Positions 10,605 to 21,000 of a stretch of DNA of 64,000 nt are shown here, one piece after another. Every line of letters starts with the position of its first letter. Within the stretch, counting starts at the first letter, position 1. The notes beneath the pieces were generated by a model that did no database searches, had not been told where the DNA came from, and was given only the letters and a program-made list of their open reading frames with translations. The DNA is taken from the NCBI GenBank assembly GCA_024803745.1, contig JANJXV010000004.1:50601858-50665857 (forward strand), given 5' to 3'. The position numbers were made by a program, and so were the translations under genes. The DNA is from Megascapheus bottae (taxonomy: Eukaryota > Chordata > Mammalia > Rodentia > Geomyidae).

Positions 10605-11403
10605 GCACCCATTTTTAATTTAAATTTTATTATAAAGGTGACTTACAGAGCTGTTACAGTTACATAATAAGGGAATGAGTGTATTTGTTTTTGAACAGTG
10701 CTGCCCTCTCCCTCATTCACCCCCTCCCCTTCCCCAGGCTTCCTCCCTTCCAAGTTGTCAAATTCATTTCCAACACAATATCTAGTGAGGAGCATTGGTG
10801 AATTGGTTCACCTTTTAGCCCACTGTTTCCGTGATTCCCCTTCCCTTCTACAAATCAGATAAACTTGTATAGAAGTAAAGGGGTACAGAAATAAGAAACA
10901 ATGATAACAGGGAATAAACCCAAGGGACAAAAATAGGAAGTAGGGCAACTGCAAACAGTACAATAAAAAAACTCCTTCTTGTTTCCATTTCTTGGGATTC
11001 ATTTGGATAAACATCATTTTATATGGTCACATGCACATAACTATTGAGCCATTGTGAGTCTCTGGTAAAAATCACTGTATGATGCTGAGTCTCATTTAAT
11101 TTATCATGTCCAAGAGTAACTATTTGTATTTTACTAACTATTAGATTAACTTGTAGATTCATAGACATATTCTAGTTATTACAAATGAGGGAAACCATAT
11201 ACACTATGCTCTTTTGGATCTGGCTTACTTTGCTTAATATTTTTTTCAAATCTTTCCATAGCCTTACAAATGTGGCAGTATCATTCTTTCTGATGGAAGC
11301 ATCAACATACCATACCATTGTGTATCTTTACTGCATTTTCTTGATCCAGTCATCCACTGAGGAGCATTCTGAGTTGATTCCATATCTTAGCTATGGTAAA
11401 TAA
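10605..11403 (-). mobile_element. Older-subfamily L1 3' end with ORF2 end, antisense
   Basis: Begins with GTGACTTACAGAGCTGTTAC and a C-rich block, then reaches ORF2-end blocks on the complementary strand (TTGGATCTGGCTTACTTTGC, TCTTTCCATAG, CCATTGTGTATCTTTACTGC). It resembles 39980-40672. Contains several stops. Confidence 0.75.
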
Positions 11404-11519
11404 TAAAAGCATACATTTACTGTCTCACAGTTTTGTTGGATCAGAAATCTGGTCGCACACTGAGACCCAAGTTGATCCTCTTTGAACAGGCACACTAGGC
11501 TAAATGGATTTGTTGTAGT

Positions 11520-11582
11520 ATTGTTCCTTCCCTCCCTCCTCCTCCCCTCCCTCCTTCCTTTCTTTCTTCCTTCCCTTTTCTT
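11520..11582. repeat. Polypyrimidine tract (CCTT/CCCT)n
   Basis: About 60 bases almost wholly C and T, composed of TTCC/CCCTCC units. Low-complexity sequence. Confidence 0.9.
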
Positions 11583-12757
11583 TGGTTTATTTGTCTGCTC
11601 ATTTATTTTCTCGATGTTCTGAGGAGGATGTCCTTCAGCTCCTCATAAAACTAACATGTGCATGTCCATGCTTGCTAGACAATGGCAGTATTTGATCCTA
11701 AAACTGCTCCCCCATTTTCTTTTCTAATATTCCCCTGCAGTGCCTCCAAGAGTGGACAGATTCACTTTCAGGAAGCAAATCACTTTGATTTCTTTTCTGC
11801 TGCACATCTCTGAGCCTCACTAGAGATTGTCTCTGTTTTTAGGAGTTTATGTGGTTAGATCTACTCCAATGGGAAAAATCTAGGCTCATATCTGTGTTTT
11901 AGTTCTTTAATTTCAATTCTGAAATTTAAACGCCTTCATGTTGCAGAGATTAAGGGTTGGACTCTTTGGAGTCCCATCCTGCCTCCCATGCTATATTTTT
12001 AGTTTTTCCCCACCTCATGCTAGAAAGTTTCCCCATAGGAATAATGAGGTGAAAATGAAGATAGAGCTCATGATTACTATAATTCAAATAAACCCTGTGT
12101 AAGCGAATTTTAAGTGGAAATTGGTTAAGAGTACATATTTTATATGAATGCTTTGAAGTTTAAAGTATCTGCAATACACACTGGTTTAAGTGTACGTTTG
12201 AACTCTCTTGTTGTTACCAAATATTTCCATTTCAGATTCTTCCCCTAAGATAACCAGCACAGAATTGAGTTTTCTCATTGTCACTACACTTTTACTTCCA
12301 GTTTCCTCAATTTTATCAACTTGGTTGCTACGCAACTGAAAATTGCCGCTTTTAACTATGAGAAACTCCTCTCTATTTGCTAAGATCATCTTTTTTCACT
12401 TGTAGATCCGATTCTGTATGTAATTAATCAAACACAGTACACATCTTGGCTTAATCTGTTTTTCTACTCTGTTTTGTTTTTTTTTTATATTTCATGTCTC
12501 TCTCCAAATATACTGATGAACCTCACTGACAAAATGGTTCCATCTCTTTTTTCCATTGAAATTAAGCAACACATCTGAATATTTTTGGAAACTTAGATAA
12601 AAAAATTAAATCTTAAACATTCATGAGGAACCCCAGCAAAAGTATGCTAAGCATGCTAAAAGTATGCTCCTCTATCCATAATAATTATGTCCCCACATTT
12701 TCCAATTTTTGTTGTTGGTTACCATTTTGTAGCATTTCATCCACTTCCATTGCAAAT

Positions 12758-12919
12758 CTAGATTTTATTTTATTTTATTGCCAGTCCTGTGCCTTGAACT
12801 CAGAGCCTAGGTACTGTCCTTGGGCTTTCTCCAGACTAGAGTTCTACCACTTGAGCCACAGCACCATTTCTGTTTTTTTTTCCATCTATGTGGTACCAAG
12901 GAATCAAATCCTCGGTTTT
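12758..12919 (-). mobile_element. Dimeric SINE (IDL-Geo type), antisense, truncated
   Basis: Reverse complement of the family: GCCAGTCCTGTGCCTTGAAC, ACTAGAGTTCTACCACTTGA and GTGGTACCAAGGAATCAAAT. The 5' part of the ID-like monomer is missing. Confidence 0.88.
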
Positions 12920-15239
12920 TGATTAAATAATTTCAATGATTTTGTTTTTATGAGTAAAAACATGCATATACAAATGCTTGTATATATAAGATAGCAGATA
13001 ATTGGTTCTTAAGTGTACATATAATTTAGTTGTTTATATTTTCATGAATCAACTGCAGGTTATAATTAATTGAATTATTGGGCATAAGAACAAGTAGGTA
13101 TTTAGAAAAATTGCTATAGTGTATTAATGTAGTATATGGAATATGACATTTTAACATTAGAATTAATTGTGTTTTGTCATTAATTTACCTCAAGGCACAT
13201 CAGTTTTTTTTTCACATATAATTTTTAACTGTAAATGTGACCTTTATAGCATTTGATGCTTTTAGAGAATTTCTCTTTATAAACTGTGTATTTGGTGAGC
13301 TCTATAATATTTCTGCCCATGATATTGAAACTCAGTGGAAAATATAAGCTGTTTTCTTGACCCAAACTCATATATTTGAAGGACATAAAAGAGAGAAAGA
13401 TTCTTCCTGCCTGTCACACAACTCACTAGTCTCAAGGGCCCGAGGCCTGTACTTCTGTCTCCAACCCTCTAAGTAAATGTGTATCTTGGTACTCTATCAG
13501 CAAGGCTTTAAAAATAAAACAGATGAACCACCATCACAACAAAAATCATCAATAGAGCCACAAATATGTCTTTATCTGTGCAGAAGGAGGAAATAGATTT
13601 TATCACAGTGCACTGATAATACTATGATATGAATGTCAGTTATGGATTTCAGAGGTATTTTTATTCTCCTTGTTTTCTCCCCACAAATTTTCAAGTTCCA
13701 TCAATTTTTTTTGGTAAAAGTTCTTTGCTAGGATGAAATATTGGATATCATTTTAGTCTGCAAAAATCAAATCATATTTTATAGTCACATCATGCCTTCG
13801 ATAAGCAGAAACGAAATGAGGTAGTTTTGTCCTGCTTTTCCACAATCAGTTTGGGAACTCAGGGTCTTCTGCCTTCCTTCCTCATATGCTGGCAACAAAG
13901 GAGAGCTCCTAGTTTGCCAAACACTGCACACCATGTCATTTTTTTTGTTGTTGTTGTTCTTAGAAGAGGCCTGAAACTTTACATATAGCACGTCACTCAT
14001 CCATGTCTTGCTTGACTCCTTATCATGAACCATCAGCCTTGACTGGGCATTTCAGTGCAACAGTTCAGTGTGTAGGAATTCTTTGTCTTTTTAACTAGTG
14101 TTGCATTCAAGATTTTGTGAAGTGGATCAGATTACTAGAGATTATCTGTTAAAGAGAACTTCACCTTTGGAGTATATGCTTTGGAAGGCTATGTCCTCAT
14201 CATGTCTCCCAGATATCTCTTTGTACATCACTGTCTGTATGTGAGGTGGGCCAATCTTGTTCTTGGGAAAGAGACAGATTACTGGCCAGACAAGTCCTTC
14301 ACTGCCCTGTCTTTAGTTTCAAATGTTCTGTTAGAACAGATTTCTTTTGAGAAATTTCCTTCATTGAAATAGCCCAGAAATGCTTTTAGTGTGTAAACAC
14401 AGTCTATTAAGTATTTCAGCTACAAACCCTGCAAGGGAAATTTGTGACACTTAACCTGCCTAGTTATTCTTTTATTAGTAATCTGGGGGAAAATGAGAGT
14501 CATGAATCTTCCATGTCCTTTCTTCAAAGTTGCCAAGCAAGAAAGAATTGAAAAATGTGTTTTCCAGACATTGATATAAGAAAATGTTAAGGAAGAGAAA
14601 GAAGAAAATAAAGCCAAAGGGATAAACATCAGAAGCTTGCTTAAATGGCTCTAGCCCAGTATAATTGCTTTGCTGTCAGCAGGATTATTAACAATTTCGG
14701 ACATCAGAAAATTAAATTAACAGCCTGAAAATATTTTACAGAATGAGATAGAGCGTGATACATGAAACATAATGACCTGGCTGAAACTCAGCCAAGCCAG
14801 CAAGCTACTCACTTCCAGAGAGAGGACAACTACTTAATCATCACAGAGCAAATTAGACAGAGCAAATTAGTTTGCTGAATTCCACAGCCTTAGCTACCAA
14901 AAAGAAGATATGCCACTAATTAGAAGGAATGAACTCAAAGCGTATTATTAACTGTGTAGAAAGAACAGGCAAGATTATGGATCTGAATCACTTCTACCAA
15001 GCTTGAAGCCTAAGTTAGGTGTGTATAAATTACATATATGAAAGCATCTATAATATGGAGGTGCAGATATGTATTCATGCAGATGTTTAAGTTGGAGTGA
15101 GTTACACATGTTCTTGTATGCTGACCATTAAGTACGATTTTTCCCCCAAGTGTAGTTGATACTATTTGACAATACACTGACACAACCATACACATGCAGA
15201 CGTGCGCAAATTAAGCATAAAAACGTTTCTCCCGTTTTG
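12920..15239. other. Repeat-poor intronic stretch, no gene seen
   Basis: 2.3 kb without clear mobile elements. The part at about 14640-14960 is less AT-rich and has a tandem CAGAGCAAATTAG pair with ATTA cores, which may be regulatory. The rest shows nothing. Confidence 0.5.
14844..14870. repeat. Two tandem copies of CAGAGCAAATTAG
   Basis: Exact 13-bp copies at 14844-14856 and 14858-14870, a 14-bp period. Each holds an AATTAG core of the kind homeodomain proteins bind. Seen directly; any role is inferred. Confidence 0.9.
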
Positions 15240-15510
15240 TTCTCATCGTTTTTATCTTTAAGCAGTTGTTCAAGTTGAGCATAACAGTTTATAAGTACAA
15301 TGAATCTTGATCAATATGACTACTTTCCTCATTATCTCCCATCAGTCCCCATCCCCTCTCCCCTCAGTTTTCCTATTTTCATAAGGAAAGTGTGATACTT
15401 TCCACTGAAAATTAAATAACTATTTTATGTGTTTTCTCTCGAATAATATTATGTTATTTTTTCCTTTTGAAGGTATATTGCTGTTGGATATGAAATAAAT
15501 ATTTGGACTT
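15240..15510 (-). mobile_element. Old L1-like 3' end, antisense
   Basis: GTTCAAGTTGAGCATAACAG, CAATGAATCTTGATCAATAT and the C-rich CCCCATCCCCTCTCCCCTC block resemble 2114-2345 and 6720-6830. Family assignment is tentative. Confidence 0.45.
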
Positions 15511-15848
15511 AGTTTATCATTGGAGATTAATCTGAAATCATATTTTCTAGCCTTCATTAGCATTCGTTTGCTTAATTGTCATTCTCAGCCCCATCATTTC
15601 CATTTCTCACTAACTTGAACAATGCTATCTTCTGCTGTTTGCACTTTAATTTAAATTTCTATTAAAGTTTATGAACAGTAATAAGGTCCTGTTTGAATAT
15701 TCATTAGTTCCTGAATCGTGAGCTATGAAAAGGTGCTTTCTTTTACCTTAATGAAACTGGCACAGCATGGTACTGATCCGTTGTGACATTTGATTTGAGG
15801 CATCCAGTGAATTTCCTCATTGTTTATTGACATGTCTTGTCCAAACAG

Positions 15849-15973
15849 CTCCCTCGCAAGTGAGCGGCGTGATGAAGGAGAGAGTGCTGCAGAGGAGTGT
15901 GGAGCTTTCCTGGCAGGAACCTGAGCATCCCAATGGAGTCATCACCGAATATGAAATCAAGTATTATGAGAAA
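15849..15973 (+). CDS. EPHA7: EPHA7 exon 6: first half of fibronectin III repeat 2
   Basis: 125 bp. It starts with two bases of a split alanine codon and then encodes residues 443-483, beginning [10 protein letters not shown] and ending IKYYEK. The acceptor is TCCAAACAG, with a poor pyrimidine tract. The donor is AAA|GTAAGT, close to consensus. The tryptophan in LSWQEP is the core residue of the FN3 B strand. The exon enters in phase 1 and leaves in phase 0. Eph genes normally have a 125-bp exon here. If intron 6 is retained, translation runs on for about 27 codons before a stop near 16055. Confidence 0.96.
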
Positions 15974-16677
15974 GTAAGTGCCAGGGCAGCTGAAAGGATC
16001 AACAGGGTGCCAAGCATCTCGGGCCACCTTACCATACTGGACACTAACAGGGGTTGATGCCAACTATTTGGAGCCACTTCAAAATATGTCTTTAATTTTA
16101 GCCATTAATAACCTCTCTGCATCTTTGGTTCATTGTAACCATAAGGGTTTTTGTAGGCAAAGTTGTTGTGTTGTACAAGTCAACGTGTTCCATTTATGTG
16201 ATCTATTTATTCATTCCATTTGGATATCAAAACCAGGGCAGGACTGTTTCAGTAGGGCATAAATAACATGGTACATTTGGAAAAATATTGCCTTTAGTAG
16301 ATCTGTTGGGGATCTTAATGATTGATCTAATTTATCAAGCTTCAGTGATACTTGTGATGCCCGGAAATAAGTTCGTATTTTATAAATCAGAATATTTTTA
16401 AAACAAGTATAGGATTGTCTCAGGCTTCAGAATCAGTATGATCAGTATGATTTTTGTTCCTTTAGATCGTCATGAAATTTATTCTGTAAGTATTATTCTA
16501 ATCAAGTCTAACTACCTTTGCTCTGTGTGAGACAGTGTGACAAGAAGCCAAAGGTTTCCATCTAAGCCCCTTCTAATGGCCAAGGTTTAGTAAGTACTGA
16601 TAATAGCTAATGCATAAAAGTCTCTTTTTCAGTCTCTTGTTTAGAGAAAGGATATAGAGATAGATTAGATAGATAGA

Positions 16678-16716
<39 letters not shown>

Positions 16717-18026
16717 TTCTGTTCATAAATCATTATCCAAAAAGAATCATAAATGTAAAAGTTACAAGAATTGACTTAACTGAGTCAGCTGGTATGCTGT
16801 CATGCAAAAAAAAAAACAAAACAAACAAACAAACAAAAAACCAAAACATTGTAACTACTTAAGACTATCAGATAGAGAAAAACTGGGACTGATTGACTTT
16901 AATAATTGAAAAGTATACTATGTTTAAATCCTAGGCACTTTTCTTTGAAAAGAAAACATTTTAAAATAAGTTTAGATTATTTGTGCTTATTATTTACATT
17001 ATAAAATCATGTATCTGTGAACCAAGTTGTATTTTTATGCCCAATTTTTATACTAGGAAAACCATGTCTTGGTCCCATCCACTGTGGTTTAAAGAGGCTC
17101 ATTGGTTATAATGATGCCCTTTTCAATGAACTCTAACAGTTTTAGACCTTTCTGGAAAAAACAAAGGCAATGAACGACATTTAAAAAACACAGAAGGTAG
17201 CAAGAATAAAGTTTCTCATAATTCAAATCTGAAATACTTTTTTCACAATTAAAATCTGAAATTCTGCCACTTAAGAGGCTGATCTGAAGATCACAGTTCA
17301 AAACTAGCCTTGGCAGGAAAGTTGGTGAGAATTCTTACCTTCGTTTAACCACCACAGAAATGGAAATGTGCTCAAGTGTTAGAGCTCCAACATTGAGCAA
17401 AAAAATCCTCAGAGACAGTATCCAGGCCTTGATTCAAGCCCCACATTAGCATACTAAAAAAATGAAAATTAGAAATGAAATACTTTATATGTTTCTGTTG
17501 TGAAACAAATATGAAATAATGAAATAATGTTCAGAATATATATTTAAGTAACTATACAATAATGTGAAGACTTCTATGAAGACATAGACTTTTACAGAAA
17601 CACAAACATTTTAATACAAAAGGCAGTGGATTATAATGAAAAATTTCTTGCCACTCTTTCCTATCCAAACAGAACATAAGCTCACAAGATCAAGATTATC
17701 TGAATATAGTATATATAGTATTTCCTTTTCAGATTTATAGAAGAAAGGTGGCATTTCCCATTAATATTATCTTAGAAACAGCACAATGTTGTAATATTCC
17801 ACTAGGTACAATGCCACTTCAATAAAAAAGAAAAGAAAACAGGGTGCTGGGCATTGTAGCTCACACCTATAATCCTAGCTACTTAGAAGGCTAAGATCTG
17901 AGGATAAAGGTTCAAAGCCAGTCTGGGAACAAAAGGACACCACCCAGGCCCAGGGGTAGGGCAGCAGCCTTGTGCTAAAGAGCTCAAGGACAGTGCCCAG
18001 GCTGAATTCAAGCCCCATGACCCCCA

Positions 18027-18065
<39 letters not shown>

Positions 18066-21000
18066 TGAAATGAAATAAATTGTGAACCTCATTATTTAGT
18101 TGTAACTTGTAATCAAATATTCCCTGTCAATCTTGTTTCTAGGATCAAAGGGAAAGGACCTACTCTACCTTAAAAACCAAGTCCACATCGGCCTCCATAA
18201 ATAACCTGAAACCAGGAACAGTGTATGTCTTCCAGATTCGAGCTTTTACTGCTGCTGGTTATGGAAATTACAGTCCCAGACTTGATGTTGCCACGCTAGA
18301 GGAAGCTACAGGTAAAATGTTTGAAGGTAATTACCATCTTTGGTTTGGATTATTATTCTTGGTAACAATTACTTTTTGTTTCCTATTTCAGTCTTGACAT
18401 TTGTGGTGATGATTTGCATCAAGATAAATTCTATAAAAATTACCTTTTTATATAAAAAGGCACTTCATGGGTATCTCAGAAAGATTATTTAGGGTAGCAA
18501 TTATAAAAATTGTAGTTATTTTTAGCAATGCTAGAACCTTATTTTCTCCATCTCTTTAACAAAAATTGACTACATAAGTTAGTTGGCTAGTTTTGAAAGG
18601 TGAAGTTAAAAATTCAGGTAAGATACACTAGATTTATTTGCTGATGCAACATATATTATAGATTTAATAAAAATATTCTCACTCTATGTCCATCGAAGGT
18701 ATTTCTTGCAAACCCTTATACATGATCAGAGTCTATACTGGAGTGGACAATGAGGAGATCCACAAACCTATGTTAGTTTGAGCTACTTGTCTTTTAATGA
18801 TGTTTTTTAAAAATTAGAATTCAGAAAGAAGGTCAAATTCACATGTCCTTTATTTGGAGAATTTACAAAATTTTTATGAAGATTTCTCTAAAGTATACTC
18901 AAGAGTCAGGTGGCAGTGACTCACTCCTATAATGCTAGCTATTCAGGAGGCTGAAATCTGAGGATCATGGTTCAAAGCCAGCCCTGGCACAAGAGTCTGT
19001 GAGACTCTTTTCTCCAATTAACCACCAGAAAATGGAAAATAGTCTTGTGGCTCACGTGGTAGAATACTAGCCTTGAGCTGAAGAGCTCAGGGACAAAAAC
19101 CAGAGCCAGAGTTCAAGTCCCATGACTGACAAAAAAAGGAAAGAAAAGAAAAAAGTATACTCAAGAATATATTGAAAGCATATATGAAATATAAGGTGAT
19201 TAGATGACTATCATCTAACAATACAACTCAAAAATAAAATGCAATCTATATGTCTGAGGTCTCTTTCTTATCCTTATGACATGTAACATAGGAGTGTATA
19301 AAATACACAAATTTATCATATGTTACCACTCAGACAAGGTTCCTCTAGGCCTGACTTCCTCATATTCTTGCTATAAAATTATAAATAAAAAGGAATATAA
19401 AAATATATACTTTTCTCATCATACATTTTGAAAGTCTTTAAAACAAGTGAAATCAATGCAATGTTGCACTACTGGCTTCTCTGGACATTAATTAGAGATC
19501 AGATTCTTGTGGACTTTCCTCCAGAGATGACTTTTTAAAGCGATCCCCAGATCTTATCCTCCTTAGTAGCTAGGATTACAGACATTAGTCACCAGCACAT
19601 GGTTTTTGTTAAATTTTTAAACAAACAAGCAATAATATGATGCATAATAAAATTTATTCCAGTCAAAGCTAGAATGCTATTCCTTGAGTCATGTCTCCTC
19701 ATTTGGCTTTTTCCCCCTGGTTAATTGGAGATAACAGTGTAGTAGATTTGTCTGTCTGGATTGACTCCAATTCTTTCTTTTTTTCTTGCCAGCCCTGGGG
19801 CTTGAACTCAGGGTCTGAGCACTGTCCTTGGGCTTTTTCCTCAAGGCTAGCACTTTGCCACTTGAATCACAGCACTATTTCTGGCTTTTTCTATGCATGT
19901 GGTACCAAGGAATCGAACCCAGGTCTTCGTGCATGCTAGGCAAGCACTCTACCACTAGGCCAAGCACCCGGCCCCTGACTCCAGTTCTTGATTCTGAGAT
20001 CTCAGCTTCTTGAATAGCTAGAAGTATAAACATAAGACACTGGCATCTGGATCATATCTCTCATTAGAATATGAAGTTAGTGAAAGAAGGAACTATGCAT
20101 GTATATTTTATTTTCTTGCCAATGCTTTTTATAGAGTTTGGCGCTTCAAAGACACCAGTAAATAGTAAATAGATAAATCATATTTATCAGTGTAGAATGG
20201 ATTGTCATGATGAGTCAAAAATACTTTTGACTTACAAAATTTGTGGGGTTTTCTTGTTTTATATATGTACATTTGCCGCATCAAAAATTACAGCACAAAA
20301 ATACCACAAAGACCTATCTTGAGCTATCAGTGTGAGATTGTCATGTTACCTAGCTTCTGGAAATCCAAAAGCACATTAAAACAAAGGAGGGTGCAAAAGG
20401 AAAGAAACGTCTTCAGCTAGCACAGAAAAAGTATTTTTATATTTCAGGTTCCATGGAAAGTTCTTAAGCATCCTTGGGGATTTGCAAACTACTCTTTGAG
20501 AACCATTGATTTAGCACAAGATACTTCTGTGTTAAAAATTAGGTGCACACATAGTTGCAAGACAGTGGGTGTATTCTCAATGAAAATCTCAGTGGGAAAA
20601 AGAGAGAGTTTCACAGATTCTGTCTACACAATTAAAAGAGAATTGCCGTTTGCTAGTGGTGTGTGTGTTTGTGTGCATGTTTGTGCACTGATCCTAGGAT
20701 CAGGCTTGATCCTGGTGGCCTGGGTGCTCTTTCTTAGCTTCTTTGCTTAAAGTTAGCACTCTATGACTTGAGTCAGGGCTTCACTTTCCACATTTTCATT
20801 TTGGTGGTTAACTGGAGAAAAGAATCTCACATACTTTCTTTCCCCAACTGGCTTTGAACCAAGATCTAGCACCTCTCCGATTTTTGAAGTGATTATTTTC
20901 TAGACATAGCCTTTACAAAAGGCTTCTGATATTTGTGACTGTTTAAAATATTTACCATAAGTATCAATTATGAAAATATTGGTATTACTATTTATAAATA

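Larger units (their letters stand above)
1..15848 (+). other. EPHA7: EPHA7 intron 5 (right-hand part)
   Basis: Non-coding DNA before the first visible exon; the upstream exon is outside the window. It is dominated by L1 relics (545-720, 880-2104, 4780-5960, 6690-7445, 8600-11403, 15240-15510) with SINEs at 1151, 4102, 4505 and 12758. Repeat-poor stretches with no recognisable feature include 1-540, 2300-4085, 7450-8595, 11650-12755 and 12920-15240. No open frame in these looks like a protein. Confidence 0.85.
15974..18142 (+). other. EPHA7: EPHA7 intron 6
   Basis: 2169 bp, phase 0. It contains a GATA repeat, an A-rich AAAC repeat (16807-16840) and two sense SINEs (17258 and 17842). Otherwise no recognisable element. 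The branch and pyrimidine region before exon 7 is only about 80 bp beyond a SINE tail. Confidence 0.9.

Noticed and set aside
16661..16716. Tandem repeats (GATA, GT) considered as a CRISPR-like or regulatory array
   Set aside because: They are simple microsatellites with no spacers, in a vertebrate genome.
19691..20013. Open frames across 19691-20013 with repeated short hydrophobic and Trp-rich words
   Set aside because: They are translations of an antisense IDL-Geo SINE, and similar frames recur at other SINE copies (12623, 22643, 32566).
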